Shown here: positions 43,901 through 55,965 of the stretch, piece after piece
How positions within the stretch are numbered: position 1 is the first letter of the stretch
Layout: every line of letters starts with the position of its first letter
NCBI GenBank assembly: GCA_019925095.2
Contig: CM034392.1
Location: 25,238,387 to 25,302,386, forward strand
DNA length: 64,000 bases
Direction: 5' to 3'
Source of the DNA: Dendrolimus kikuchii
Taxonomy: Eukaryota > Arthropoda > Insecta > Lepidoptera > Lasiocampidae
Notes under the pieces: model-generated
The model's input: the letters and a program-made list of their open reading frames with translations, nothing else
Told to the model about the DNA's origin: nothing
Database searches by the model: none
Program-made: the position numbers and the translations under genes

Positions 43901-44032
43901 ACTTTAAATGTAGAATGCGCTAAACAAAAGACATTGAGGAAGTGTCACGGCTGTCACCGCAATATATATAAAAATACGTATCAAAGATTGTTGGAACATT
44001 AAATAGAGAAATAAACTGTTTGTAACGGAATG

Positions 44033-44345
44033 CTAGTGAGTGTGTGAACCCCCGGGGGATGAGTGCAGTGTGCCAGCGGACTGGTGGCGAGGTAAATCCT
44101 TCCTTGCTTCTTCTTTCACGTCCCTTTGCCATCTCCCGGCCATCGCATCGCGCCCGCACAGAGCATCCACCAGCCCCTTCCTGCTGTCTCTGGTCCGAAC
44201 ACATTCCACTAACAAATGCTGTACGTCTTCCGCTATATGACAATGCAGGGAATTTGGAGTATTGCTCTTTCCCACAGGATGATAGAATTTATTTAGTAGA
44301 ATGTGACCGGAGTGCAATCTATGAGCTAGGACACAAAGCCGTCTA
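44033..44345 (-). pseudogene. LINE C-terminal zinc-knuckle relic
   Basis: The minus frame reads HSGHILLNKFYHPVGKSNTP, then LHCHIAEDVQHLLVECVRTR, matching the RSGH...NKF...C-x-EDVxHLLxEC signature at the end of Jockey/I-group LINE proteins. It continues upstream of its first ATG. Truncated both sides. Confidence 0.65.
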
Positions 44346-44412
44346 GCATAGCTAGTGATTACTATTTGTTAGGAGTTAATTTTTTTTGCTGAACGACTAC
44401 CTTTGCTTAATT

Positions 44413-44686
44413 TATCCGTGCAGGGACGGAGAAAGAATACAATTTCCTGCGGCCGGGTGGCCTGTCGTAAGAGGCGACTTAACAACCCACTGCCAGGTGG
44501 TAGGGCATATGCCCGACTGGATGGCTACCAGCACTGGTCTAAAGTACGTCGCCATAACAACCTTGAGTTGTGTTCCGGCATTAGTGACCAGGTTCCAGTT
44601 TCCCTTAAGAGAGCAATAGGCGATGGTAACCGCTTTCCATCGAGTGGATCGTCTGCCTGTCTGCTGGTCTCCTGCCATAAAAAAAC
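44413..44686 (+). mobile_element. Family A retroposon, internally deleted
   Basis: Lacks the GCAGCGCATTTGTAGCA to GTCCAT segment near 44615; both ends present. Confidence 0.8.
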
Positions 44687-45061
44687 ATTTTTTTCTATGC
44701 TGTCAATATTGTTTTCTACAATTTCTTTATTATCTAGAAATATATCTCAATAAACATAAAATCAAATAGAGGCATTTCAAAGGCACTCATAACTCTTTTA
44801 CCTTAACAAGTATAAAATTTAATATATGTCTTTCCGTCCATCAACATTTTTATAACCACCAGTAAACCACTATTTATGATGGTAACTATCAATGTTTGCG
44901 CACACAATTATACGTGTTCGAGTCAAATGACTCATAAAAGGGACCGCTCGAAATTTATTGTCCTATTATTGGTGCGTTTACCCTACAAGAATGCCATATG
45001 AAGTCATATCATTGTGACTTATTACATTTCTGTCTATACTGACAAAATTATAAATAGATAC
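44687..45061. other. Unassigned interval
   Basis: No supported feature. Confidence 0.4.
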
Positions 45062-45185
45062 ATTGATAACACTTTATTGCTCCCTAAATAAACAAAAATG
45101 CACAATTACAACATAGTCATCGTATAATAATAAGCGACCTTATCGCTTAAAACAATCTCTTCCAGGCAACCTAACATAAGGAATA
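45062..45185 (-). repeat. LINE 3'-end motif (family H)
   Basis: GCGACCTTATCGCTTAAAAC and AATCTCTTCCAGGCAACCTA. Confidence 0.55.
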
Positions 45186-45704
45186 AGACCTAATCTGCCT
45201 ATGTAGGTGGTGCAGATTATTAAATAGGAATGTAAATATCTTAACATAGTTTAAAAAAAAGTCCTCCTCATAAATCACGCTACGAATTTTTAAGCGATTT
45301 TCACCATGAGTCCAATAGTTTTGCATTTATATTTGTGTAAATGTCACCGTTAAATTATAAATACCTTTAGATTATAATCTATCTCGCGAGATTGTAAACT
45401 GTCAATATTATGAACTGCTACTGCTTACAATTTAACGCATTATGTTTGGTTGATTATAATCTATTGACGGGAAATCGTCAAATTGTGAAATGGCATGCGA
45501 TGGAACGCGGTCTTCCTGTAGATAGGTAGGTCGTCCTGTGTACATAGGGTTAAAAATAAAACACAAGTGTCAGTCAAATAAACTAAATGCACTTTAAAAA
45601 TTGTGACATATGATGTAGTTATTATTTAGTAGGTAATTAATAATTCTGACATAATGGTAAGAAAAATAACAGAATTTTGTCTTAGGAATAAAAAAAATCT
45701 AACA
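45186..45704. other. Unassigned interval
   Basis: AT-rich; nothing supported. Confidence 0.4.
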
Positions 45705-45790
45705 AAAAAGAAACCGACTTCAAGAGTAACTAAATATTTAAAAAAATTGTCTGCATCTTGAACTCGGTGCCAAGCATAAAATCTGAGTTA
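45705..45790. repeat. Diverged fragment of MITE family F
   Basis: AAACCGACTTCAAGAGTAAC and CTTGAACTCGGTGCCAAG resemble the arm and centre of 50884-51437. Confidence 0.45.
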
Positions 45791-46011
45791 CCTTTGATTT
45801 TAAATATTGATAAAATAAAATAAATTTTTGTTATCCTACGTGGACGAAGTTGTAGTCAAAACTCGAATTAAGGTTAAAGGTGCCAAACAACTTAACTGGG
45901 ATGATTTTTGTTGGATCCATACATAGTTCTATGTTGTATCATGAATCAGACGCACGCTATTCGTAAGGTTTCATAAGTATATAACAAAAATAGTAATATA
46001 TTTTTAATTAC

Positions 46012-46092
46012 GAAGCTGGCAATCAGGCAGACGGCCCATAATGGAAAGAGGTTACCGTTCACCATAGACGTTTGCAACACCAGGGGTTTATT
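46012..46092 (-). repeat. Old family A fragment
   Basis: GGCAGACGGCCCATAATGGA with many changes; clearly older than the other copies. Confidence 0.55.
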
Positions 46093-47224
46093 AGTTGTGC
46101 GTTAGGGGATGGAATGGCAGACGTGGGTGAGGGGTATCATGACATTTTGTACTGAACCAGTCCGATGTACCACTGCAAATGAGATTTGTACGGTTTGTGC
46201 CGCGGCAGTACATTTGAAGCGATGAGGTCGGTGAAGTGTTGAGTGTCATTCCCTCATTTGTCCCGTTCAAAACTTTTAGTTCGGAAATGTTCGTTAAGAC
46301 TCGGATGTGATCGGCCTCGGTCACCTCATTTTACTAGACTGCTCGCAAAATAAGCTATGCACGACTGGTGGCGTATTTAATGATAGAAATCTACTAATCA
46401 TTTTTTCGTCGTTTGATTTAAATTAATTTATCATTTTACAGAGTAAAAGTAATTGCAAATTGTTATTAATGTACTACGTTATTTATGTTAGCATAAAATA
46501 TAACGCGGCCGCGTGCAGACCTAACGTGCGTTCAGTCTAGCAGTCGTACTATGACATGCTGTCCCTTTTTGTCATGTGAATATCTGTAGAAGCGTTATTG
46601 TACTGTTGTAGCATAAGCCTCGTTGCGTCCTTCATCTTTTACTCGTACGTTTAAGGCGCGAGTAGTAGCGCGACAAAAATTTCGAAGTCTTACATTTTTA
46701 AATTTTTGAGCCGTGTCAGTACAAATGTATTTTGTACGGGACAAATGTACCGGCTCACCCGTGTACTACTCATCAGTAGTTAGAGGGATCAAGACAGGAG
46801 AAATTGGATAGAGGGCATAGTTAACCGTTACATGCCGATGTTCTGTGAAAGCGTGGTATCATACCGATCCAAGTGCTAAACTCAAGTAATGATTTCAGCA
46901 TGGCTCCACCACATCAAATATACGTGATCCGACACGCAGTTGGACGGTTTCTAGAATTTTTGTTACCGCACCGCACCCACCGCGTATACTTGTTTAAACC
47001 GCCATAAAGTCGAACTAGGTCAAAACTTCTTAACGTATATATAAAAAATCCATTATTTTCTCATCTAATCATATGTTTTAAAGGTAGACCGGTTTAATTA
47101 TAATAATAATGTTTGTCGATCCGTCCGTTGATGCGGAAACAGGCTTTGGCAAGACTCCGATCAGCTGTACACCGCTCCTATACCCGATATACTGGTTAGA
47201 AAAAAGTTTTAACGTCTTTTTTAA
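46093..47224. other. Unassigned 1.1-kb interval
   Basis: Contains mid-GC sequence near 46500-46970 and short frames with no recognised domain. This is one of the few long stretches that may be unique DNA. Confidence 0.4.
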
Positions 47225-47466
47225 TCTTATACTAATATATAAAGCTGTAGGGATTGTTTGTTTGTTTGTTTGCTTGAACGCGCTAATCTCAGGAACTACT
47301 GGTCTGATTTGAAAAATTCTTTCAATGTTAGATAGCCCATTTGTCGAGGAAGGCTATAGGCTATATATCATCATGCTAAGACCAATAGGAGCGGAGCACC
47401 AATGAAGAATGTTTCAAAATCGGGGTTTTTTTAACTTACTTTTTTTTACACGCGGGCAGAAGCTAA
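47225..47466 (+). mobile_element. Non-autonomous Helitron
   Basis: A|TCTTATACTAATATATAAAG start, (GTTT)n, GGCTATAGGCTATATATCAT, and a CTAA|T end fitting the CTRR rule. Confidence 0.7.
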
Positions 47467-47734
47467 TTTAAATAATAAAATTGAATATTACTTTGCCGGT
47501 GAGTCGGGTACTGTTGGAAAGTGGCCACTGCCGCTCATGGACTTTTGTATCATCGGAATTGTCAATACGCTATTTCAACTTCAGAAATGTTGGGAGGATG
47601 GACATGAATCTATCTTGGGTAAGAGGAGAAATATCGGCGGCAAATTCTCTCTAAGGTCATACGGTCTTATTCATAGATAGTAAGAGTAAGTTTGAACGCT
47701 TCTTTATGGTTCATAACCCTCAGTGAGAGTTATT

Positions 47735-47905
47735 CATTTGTGCCGTTTACTGCTGAGATGCCTAGACCATGGGGTTCCGAGTCCAAGATCCTCTACAAAG
47801 AACTATCAAAACAACTCATAAACTCTTCAGGTGATCGACATGTACCCTTAAAACATGACGCATCATTAATAACAATCCGATTAGCAATAGAAATTACATC
47901 GGAAG
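47735..47905 (+). pseudogene. LINE protein C-terminal relic
   Basis: Open frame reading SYSFVPFTAEMPRPWGSESK, then LYKELSKQLINSSGD, a block I recognise from near the end of some insect non-LTR polyproteins (FVPF..ETLGPWG..). The family A insertion at 47911 follows directly. The sequel of this motif is seen at 32426-32512. Confidence 0.5.
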
Positions 47906-47910
47906 ACATT

Positions 47911-48222
47911 TTGTTTTTGTTGCAGCAGTTCGACAGACAGGCAGACGGCCCACTTGATGGAAAGCGGTTAGCATCGCCTATGGACATTTGCAACACCGGA
48001 GGTGCTACAAATGCGCTGCTGCTCTCTTAAGGGAGACTGGAACCTGGTTACTAATGCCGGAACACAATTCAAAGTTGTTATGGCGACATACTGTAGACCA
48101 GGGGTGGTAGCCATCCAGTCGGGAAAATGCCCTACCACTTGGCTGTGGGTTGTTTTGTCGCCTCTTACGACAGGCCGCCCGGCCGCAGGAAATTGTATTC
48201 TTTCTCCGTTCCTGCACGGATA
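47911..48222 (-). mobile_element. Family A retroposon, full length
   Basis: TTTTTGTTGCAGCAG to TCCTGCACGGATA; lies within the inverted-ended element. Confidence 0.8.
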
Positions 48223-48389
48223 TCATACGCGTAGACATCAAACTCTATGGTTTAAAGAAGCGTTCAATCTTACTTTAACTTCCTATGAATAAGACCGTTA
48301 ATGTATAACTTCGTAACATTTCGTATGTAACTATAGGATTCTATAAGTGCAACCATCACCTATGCACATGCAAAAGCAATGCATAAAAC

Positions 48390-48710
48390 ACTGGATATTG
48401 CAGGCAGAAATATAAGAACGCGCCAGTCGACACGGCACGCCATACGCTGGAAGAATGTGCCGCTTGGGGACCCCAACGACATGACCTGATGTCAATCATC
48501 GGTAGGGATCTCTCGCTGTCCAGCGTTGTCAACCAGATGCTACACAGCGAGAAGAATTGGCTAGCAGTGACCTCCTTCTGTGAGAACGTTATGTCCCAGA
48601 AGGAGGCTGCCGAAAGAATAAAGGCGAAGGATGAGCAGGCGGACCCCTGTCGCAGACGGCAAACAGGAGTTCACAGGCGGCGCTTTGCTCATCTCCTCTC
48701 TATAACATAG
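48390..48710 (+). pseudogene. R1-like LINE ORF2 C-terminus
   Basis: The frame containing ATG 48489 is open upstream and reads PVDTARHTLEECAAWGPQRH, then a basic tail ending at TAG 48708-48710. It parallels 27684-27384 residue for residue in DTA-HTL-EC-AW--QR-DL, so both are ends of related R1-like elements. GC-richer sequence to about 49090 would be its 3' untranslated region, with a G13 run near 48727. Confidence 0.7.
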
Positions 48711-49159
48711 TGGGAAGGGAGGAGGAGGGGGGGGGGGGTTACCCTCCCGACGAGCCACACCCAGTGCCGTGGGGTGTTCTAGTCTCAGGGACACCCCTCC
48801 TTGTAGGCTCGCATCGAACTGTCACAGCAGTCATACCTATGGTTACGGTCCCGTCTGATGCGGAGGGACGCTGGAAGGTTTAGTGGGTAGTTAGGCGGTC
48901 GGTGCTTGCAAGCTATAACGTTGAAGCTTATGTGCAACACCAGCAGCCGGGAGTCCCACATAACCCTTGGTGGTGTGGTGACACATAATCGCTTTGTCAG
49001 CAGTTTTCGCGTTCGGGCAAATACGACGCGCGTTCGCCAGTCTGACCGGAGTATTGGGACAGATCGGTTTTGTGTTGAGTAACACATCCGCTCGTACGTG
49101 TAACTTAGTGTACGTAATATATATACATGTACATTAATGTGTGGACAATATACCGGAAA

Positions 49160-49600
49160 ATAGTTAAAATATAAAACCTGGTTTAATTTCTCTCACACTC
49201 CGAGAACACCATATAATCATCATCACCAACGGACCCCACAGTGGCATCCCCCGGGACCTGAGGATATGTGCAAATGCATTCCCCCAGCTTGTCAAACAAA
49301 AAGGCAGAAGCATAAGAAAGGCATGTGGAAAAAATCTTGGTTCTGTTGTTATGTAAATTCTAGAGTTATATTTCTTTCTAATACTCGAGCTAAGGCGAGG
49401 GAAATCTTTATATATGATGTGGTACATGGGGGGGGGGGGGGGGGAATTAGTTTGGGGCAGTCAAAGAAAATGTGATGCAATGTTCCTTCAGCTAAATCAG
49501 ATTCACAAATCGAATGGTCGCGGATTCTAATTTTGGTTACGAAGACCGATGAACAGTAATGACCTAGTATAAGACGAATAATTGCACATGTATCTATTTT
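49160..49600 (-). pseudogene. LINE C-terminus relic containing a G16 run
   Basis: Minus strand 49600-49434 reads RLILGHYCSSVFVTKIRI, then ESDLAEGTLHHIFFDCPKLI, the RL-GH...C...E-LHHIFFDCP signature of I/Jockey-type LINEs. The poly-G run (about 49430-49444) translates as a proline run and the frame resumes as DFPRLSSSIRKKYNS. Confidence 0.6.
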
Positions 49601-49875
49601 ACGATCCTAAAAAACCAAGGTCTTGGACGTAGAGCCGGTTAGAAATTGCCATAGTACTTCTCTCGACAATGACATACCCATCAGGAGCAGTTCTGTCAGT
49701 TAAGGCACCCTCTTCATTCGCAACACAAATGTCGCGAGCTAGTAAAAAAGATTGTGCAAATTAATATTAGTTTTTTTAGATTCATTTAAATACTCTGAAA
49801 ATAAACTTAAATTAACTGTATCGAGAAAGAATAAAGGGAATTAGTACTACTTTAGAGATAATTCTGATAATCTTC

Positions 49876-50187
49876 ATCCGTGCAGGAACGGAGAAAGAAT
49901 ACAATTTCCTGCGGCCGGGCGGCCTGTCGTAAGAGGCGACTTAACAACCCACAGCCAGGTGGTTGGGCATTTGTCCGACTGGACGGCTGCCACCCCTGGT
50001 CTAGAGTATGTCGCCATAACAACCTTGAGTTGTGTTCCGGCATTAGTGACCAGGTTCCAGTGTCGCTTAAGAGAGCAGCAGCGCATTTATAGCACCTTTG
50101 GTGTTGCAAATGTCCATAGGCGATGGTAACTGCTATCCATAAAGTGGGCTGTCTGCCTGTCAGCTGAACTCCTGCAATAAAAAAAAA
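49876..50187 (+). mobile_element. Family A retroposon, full length
   Basis: ATCCGTGCAGG to CTCCTGCAAT plus poly(A). Confidence 0.85.
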
Positions 50188-50386
50188 TGGTGTTTATTAT
50201 TTTAATTCTGTTCTGTTCTTTATTTCATTTGGCGATTTTGCTTCAACACTACTAGCGCTGACTCGGCCAATGTCACAGTAACAAAGAATCAGGTGTGGGC
50301 AATAGTAGCTCAAAAAAAATTGGTCGGTTTTCTTTTCAATTGTGATTTCTGTGAACCTAGGGACAACGCGATATAATACAGAGTTA

Positions 50387-50752
50387 TCTATATATTAATA
50401 CGTGAAGCAAAAACTTTGTACCCCTTTTTACGAAAATTGCGCGGACGGAGGAGTATGAAATTTCGCACACTTATAGTTTATATAGAGAAGGAGTGCAGAA
50501 TGCTATTTTTTTTTAAATTATACATAAAAAATACATTAAATCAATAAAAAAACATTACACACACTACCATGTATTTGACACACACACGCATATATACTCT
50601 TTTGTTTATTGTTAAAGTCAAATTAACAGTGTAGCCTTGGCGATATCTGTGATTATAGAAGTATAGTCTTTGACAACAGAACCTTAATAATGTTCAAACT
50701 TATAATTTAAATTAATTATTATAGTCGAATTTCGACCACTGGCGACCACTAG
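50387..50752 (+). mobile_element. Non-autonomous Helitron, complete
   Basis: A|TCTATATATTAATACGTGAAG start and GGCGACCACTAG|T end. It is the clearest full copy of the family also at 8670, 23866, 52434 and 60299. Confidence 0.8.
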
Positions 50753-50883
50753 TTAATTTAATAATCTGTACCAATTACAAGTACATTACCAACTGACAGT
50801 AACATTACGTAGCAACATCCTCTATCTTTTTTTATTTGCAAAAATGTAGTTTATACAGACGTTATACAATTCAAATTATTTTA

Positions 50884-51437
50884 AAAAAAATTCGTTTAAA
50901 AAAACCGACTTCAAAAACTAAAAAACTAAAAAGTATAAAATAACTTATTTCTAAAACTATTATTATTAATATATATATTATCTAAAACATTTTAAAGTCG
51001 GTGCTTAGTAATTTTCAGAATACAGTAATTTTTATGTTTTACTTTGCACCGGCTTCAAGATATTTTAGATAATATATATTAATAATAATAGGTTTAGAAA
51101 TAAGTTATGTTATACTTTTTAGCTTTTTGAAGTCGGTTTTTTTATTTTTTTTGTTACTTTTTAGTGTCTAGCTATGTATGGGTAGACCTACGAAAGGTGC
51201 CGCGCTCCTTAAAAAATATAGGTCCCAAGAAGTGGGAACAAAAAAATGTTCGTAAAATGAAAACTACTAGGCCAAACTATGTCAAATTTTTAGGGGACCA
51301 AATGGCAGCTATTCCGCGTCGAACAAAAAAAGAATAATGCAAATCGGATCATAAATCTCGGAGTAATCGGTGAACATACATTAAAAAAAAATATTCCGAC
51401 GGATTGAGAACCACCTCCTTTTTTGGAAGTCGGTTAA
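50884..51437 (+). mobile_element. Foldback MITE family F, longest copy
   Basis: AAACCGACTTCAAAAACTAA arm mirrored at 51115-51140, followed by GGTGCCGCGCTCCTT and a terminal GGAAGTCGGTTAAAAA (51425-51437), which inverts the starting motif. Confidence 0.7.
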
Positions 51438-51849
51438 AAATGTGACAAAAATATGTATTTAATGGCGTGTGGAATGTTGGTGGGACATTAATTGCACTGA
51501 CAAATAATTACCTCTTCAAAGTTGTGTACAGACCTGTTGATATATTCAGACTATAGATTCGGTTCTACGAGTTTGTGTTTACTTGTAATGACCCCTTAAC
51601 TTAGTTCAGTGAATAATTTGTAACAATGATAAAAGAATAATGATAGACTTATCTATTGTTTATTTAAAACATTGTTATAGGCTTATCGACCAGTTTTTAA
51701 ATGAGACATTGTCATGTTTATTTTTGGCTATCTCTTTTTGAGTCACTTGTTATAATTTTGTTTCACCCTAATTAAAAAAGGAATTTTGCTAATGTTCATT
51801 GTATAGTAAAATATTACTGCTATATTTTTCTATACAATCAACGAATACA
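51438..51849. other. Unassigned interval
   Basis: No supported feature. Confidence 0.4.
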
Positions 51850-52080
51850 ACTTAAATTCAAATTCAAATTCAAAAGTTTTTATTCAAAATAAATTCCACT
51901 GGAGAACACTTTTTGAAGGTCATACATGTAAGTTAACTTCCTATTATATGTACACCGCTTCGCAACGTGTTGATGCTGTAAAGGAGAAGAAGCGGCAAGA
52001 AACTCCCCAGCAACACGTCTAGCTAAATATTGTTTTTCTTTATATTTCATATTCTATTTATATCTCAAATTCTTTTCAAG
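51850..52080 (-). mobile_element. Family I LINE 3' end with (GAATTT)n tail
   Basis: Almost identical to 12158-12400; lies head-on against the family A fragment that follows. Confidence 0.65.
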
Positions 52081-52090
52081 TTATTTTCTC

Positions 52091-52199
52091 ATTTGTAGCA
52101 CCTTTGGTGTTGCAAATGTCCATAGGCGATGGTAACCGCTTTCCATCGACTGGGCCGTTTGCCTGTCTGCTGAACTCATGCAACTAAAAAAAATAAAAA
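52091..52199 (+). mobile_element. Family A retroposon, 3' third only
   Basis: ATTTGTAGCACCTTTGGTG to CATGCAACT plus A-rich tail. Confidence 0.75.
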
Positions 52200-52212
52200 T
52201 AAAATTTTATCT

Positions 52213-52413
52213 GCTGATAAAACTACGTTTTAACGGTTCTTTTTTTTTTGGTTTTTCCGACGTTTCGGCTACTTTTCAGTGGCCGTGATCACGGAAGACA
52301 AATATGACAAGTGTCAACGAGTATTGTTAAAGTTTTATTTAGCCTACCGCCAACTTGTTAATTTTAATTTTGTTTATGGTTATTATTTACTCTATGGGAG
52401 CCTAATCTAATTT
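52213..52413 (+). repeat. Family K repeat
   Basis: CGACGTTTCGGCTACTTTTC and TTTACTCTATGGGAGCCTAA blocks. Confidence 0.7.
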
Positions 52414-52433
52414 GTCTGCTGATTGAAAAATTA

Positions 52434-52518
52434 ACTCTTATTAATTTCATACTCCTCAGTCCGCGCGATTTTCGTAAAAAGGGGTACAAAGTTTTTGCTT
52501 CACGTATTAATATATAGA
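52434..52518 (-). mobile_element. Helitron 5' fragment
   Basis: Reverse of TCTATATATTAATACGTGAAG, extending only to GGAGTATGAAATTA. Confidence 0.65.
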
Positions 52519-52968
52519 TCGTAGCAAAAGTAAACGTATTATATAGTGACTTTTTATAACAAACGTGACGTGTTAAAATAGTTTGACCTTTCATAACCGA
52601 CAAACTTAAAAGCCGATACAAATATGTTTTAAGTAAACATTCGAGTTATGAGCGCAGCATCCGTCACGCTCCGGAGGACCCAAAAAAATATTGTAACGAA
52701 TTTTTACTCGTACCGGTATTTTAAAAAGGCTGTTTATTAGATGAGTCACAGTTTTTATATTAGTTTTCTGTTTTATTATGTACACGGGCAGGCCTCTCAA
52801 TATAGAATTTAAGGCCGTGGTTGCACTGCGCTAATTTTCGGACACTGTCTCATCAGGGATAGTGTCTCTAGAATCTTTAGCCATGGCAAGATAGCAAGAT
52901 CTCCAGATTGGGGTGGTTTTGCCCTAAAATGTATGTTTGGGATCAAAAAATGTTATGGTAGATAATTT
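52519..52968. other. Unassigned interval
   Basis: No supported feature. Confidence 0.4.
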
Positions 52969-53213
52969 TTGGATCGAAGTTCCTTATCGCGCGTTGTGAA
53001 AGGGGGCTAGACGAAAAAAATTCTTACGAAAAGTTGTCACGACACTTTTTGCTATAGTAAGCTATTGTAAGCTGTGCGGCGTCGCATGTTTCTCTGTCTG
53101 GCTGTCTGTCTCTCTCTCTCAATTCCAATTACAATTCCTTCACTAATTAATCGAAAGGAACTTCGTTCCATCCGGGTGTCCCTTGACACCTCTCAAGTTT
53201 TTTTTTTTGTTTA
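52969..53213. mobile_element. MITE-like element E, internally deleted copy
   Basis: Same flanks as 3041-3386 (GTTCCTTATCGCGCGTTGTG; CATCCGGGTGTCCCTTGACA) but the AT-rich core after the TC microsatellite is missing. Confidence 0.65.
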
Positions 53214-53825
53214 AAATGTATCTGTATTATTACTACTAAATGTTGCTTACATATGATCAAGGATACAGAAATGGACATAAGATATCACTTCAGTCGCATT
53301 TTTTTTTTTGACGCAGCCCGACACAGTTTACCAATTGTTACCGACGCGAACATCTAGCGCCGCCATTACCCGAGAGTGTATGTGTTCCTTGTTTGTCAAT
53401 GTAAGTGGGACCTCTCTTTGTAATTGATAATGTTGCAATGAAAAGGAACACCCTAACTAGATCCAACCACGTCATATATGTATACTCAGAAAATATTGTA
53501 GCAGTAATGAGTACAATACTAAACAATGTACAACAACTCTAGCAATAAATGTAACCACGTAATAGAAATAGGGAAAATTTTGTAAATTTTCTGGTAAAAA
53601 ATAAATAAAGCAGTAGTCTCGGGCACATCTCGTTCGCCCGGGCAAAATTGGTAAAAAAATATGTAAGTATGATAACCTTATTTCAAAAGAAAAAAAAGTT
53701 TTATTTCTGGCACAAAATCACCTTTGTAGAGACATTACTCAAAAGCACGAACCAGCTACACTAAAAAACACGTCGTGATGGCAACTTGTCATTAATAATA
53801 ATTAAGCCTTTATTGCTGATGACAT
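53214..53825. other. Unassigned interval
   Basis: No supported gene. Confidence 0.4.
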
Positions 53826-54056
53826 GGTTTTTTGCAAACTTCACCTGATTTGTATTTTATCGTGGTCACCAACTTGATCCTCGTTATAGGCCACCTCCAT
53901 CTGTCTCCATTCGTATCTGTTTTTTCTGAGCCTAGACCAGGTGCTCCCGGCGACCACTTTCAGGTCGTCTTCTTGGCTTCTGTCACCGCGGTTCTCCATT
54001 TTGGAGTCATATTCCTCATCATATGGCTTGTCCATCTCCACTTGAGCTTTTTAACA
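53826..54056 (-). pseudogene. RTE-like LINE C-terminus, frameshifted
   Basis: Minus-strand pieces LKWRWTSHMMR, then DLKVVAGSTWSRLRKNRYEW, then RQMEVAY in shifted frames match the RTE pattern WAGH...DDL-KVAG--W-R---DR-EWR--EAYV seen intact at 39305-39770. Older and decayed. Confidence 0.6.
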
Positions 54057-54172
54057 GTTTTCTCTAAAAATTTAAATTTAATTATCGCTTTTTATAGCGT
54101 TCAATCTAATTTAACCTATCATTGCGTTATATCAAATTAAGTAGGCATGAATAGAACTCGACGAGAACTTTT

Positions 54173-54418
54173 GCCAGGTGGTAGGGCATTTGCCCGACTG
54201 GATGGCTACCACCTCTGGTCTAAAGTATGTCGCCGTAACAACCTTGAGTTGTGTTCCGACATTAGTGACCAGGTTCCAGTCTTTCTTTAAGAGAGCAGCA
54301 GCGCCTTTGTAGCAACTTTGGTGTTGCAAATGTCCATAGGCGATGGTAACCGCTTTCCATCAAGTGGGCCGTCTGCCTGTCTGCTGATATCCTGCAATAA
54401 AAAAAAAAAAAAAAAAAA
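54173..54418 (+). mobile_element. Family A retroposon, 5'-truncated
   Basis: GCCAGGTGGTAGGG to ATCCTGCAAT plus an A20 tail, the longest tail in the family here. Confidence 0.8.
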
Positions 54419-54981
54419 CAAAGTTTCGACGGCAGAAATAATTTGTAACAAATATTTTTGTTCAACTTCTAATTCGTAATACCTTTTATTTTCATCCAAA
54501 ATAGAAGTGACTTGCAGTGTTTCTTTACTTTGACAGCTTAGGAATCTTTGGGATAGGGTATCAAATCCTCATTCATCAACGCAAGTACCCAAATACCTTG
54601 CTGTCTTACACGCTCGTGACACAAATACAGCAACTGACATTTCTAATTGACGGAGGTCGAACAAAACGTTGCGTTCGAAAAAATAATACTTTTTTCACTC
54701 ACTACCTTATATGGGACCACCCTGAGTTGTATAAATAGAGTCTAATTGGACCAAAGATCAGTGTCAAGATAAAATCTTACATTTTAATGCCTCGTGACGT
54801 GATGACGACAAAGAGGGCTATATTTTATTTTGTCAAGGAACGAATGTTATTACTAGATAGCAGATTTAATTTTAAAGGAATGAATCCTGAGTAGGATATA
54901 AAGGTAAAGTGAATCTGCTTGGTTGTTCCGTTGCATATTCTTAGCCAAAGATATGAACCGACTGGAAGAGGAAAAACTTTT
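54419..54981. other. Unassigned interval
   Basis: No supported feature. Confidence 0.4.
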
Positions 54982-55293
54982 TATCCGTGCAGAAACAGAG
55001 AAAGAATACAATTTCCTGTGGCCGGGCGGCCTGTCGTTAGAGGCGACAAAACAACCCACAGCCAGGTGGTAGGGTATTTGCCCGACTGGATGGCTGCCAC
55101 CCCTGGTCTAAAGTATGTCGTCATAACAACCTTGAGTTGTGTTCCGGCATTAGTGACCAGGTTCCAGTCTCCCTTAAGAGAGCAGCAGCGCATTTGTAGC
55201 AACTTTGGTGGTGCAAATGTCCATAGGCGATGATAACCGCTTTCCATCAAGTGGGCCGTCTGCCTGTCTGCTGATCTCCTGCAATAAAAAAAA
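54982..55293 (+). mobile_element. Family A retroposon, full length
   Basis: TATCCGTGCAGAAACAG to CTCCTGCAAT plus poly(A). It shares the GGTGGTGCAAATG variant with 38428-38740. Confidence 0.85.
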
Positions 55294-55965
55294 GGGAATC
55301 TCCTACTCTGTGAAATTAAAAGTACTTAATACTAGGAAGTATGTAAGTTTAAAGCTCATTCAAATTTTTTCATTAATGTTTTGGTATTATAAATTTGCAT
55401 CTATAATATTATACTATGTCAATTTTATACCATCCGACAGTTACATTTTTCTGAAATATGTAATAACAGTCTATAAGACAATATTGTCTAAACCAATATC
55501 GCTTACAGTGACCGCTATGTGTTGTGAACTTTGAGTTTTGATTTCCGAGTAGTTTGTGCGTGCGTAAGTGCATTCGAAACTCATTAAGTATTTATTCAGC
55601 GAATATTTCCTAATTATCCTATTCATTAAACTAACTTCTATTCCTAATTACAGATTTACACCAGTTTCGTAACAAGTTCAACTTATTTTTTCTTAAATAG
55701 TCCTCCTATATTTTAAATTCGCCACATTTCTTGTAACCGTGTCCTAATAGCAGTATCAAAACGCACAGCTGAGAGTTGACATTGACATTTCGTAATTGCA
55801 TTGTTGCGCGCGCATCTGCCTGCGACGCCATTGTTGACGAACAGCTGACTGTGCGGGAGTAGCTATTGACATTGTTAATAACTTACCACGCCATTGAAAT
55901 CAACGTCATTATTATGTATTATGTTTAATACTGTATATGAAATGTTAATATACTTATTTATCTTA
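55294..55965. other. Unassigned interval
   Basis: No supported feature. Mid-GC patch near 55800-55860. Confidence 0.4.

Larger units (their letters stand above)
47660..48300. mobile_element. Putative DNA element with 50-bp inverted ends
   Basis: ACGGTCTTATTCATAGATAG...TTTGAACGCTTCTTTA at about 47662-47706 is mirrored by 48246-48295. No certain TSD. A LINE relic and a family A copy lie inside. Confidence 0.5.

Noticed and set aside
49425..49446. G16 run as a candidate G-quadruplex regulatory site
   Set aside because: A mononucleotide run inside a dead LINE fragment; length may be a sequencing or assembly artefact.
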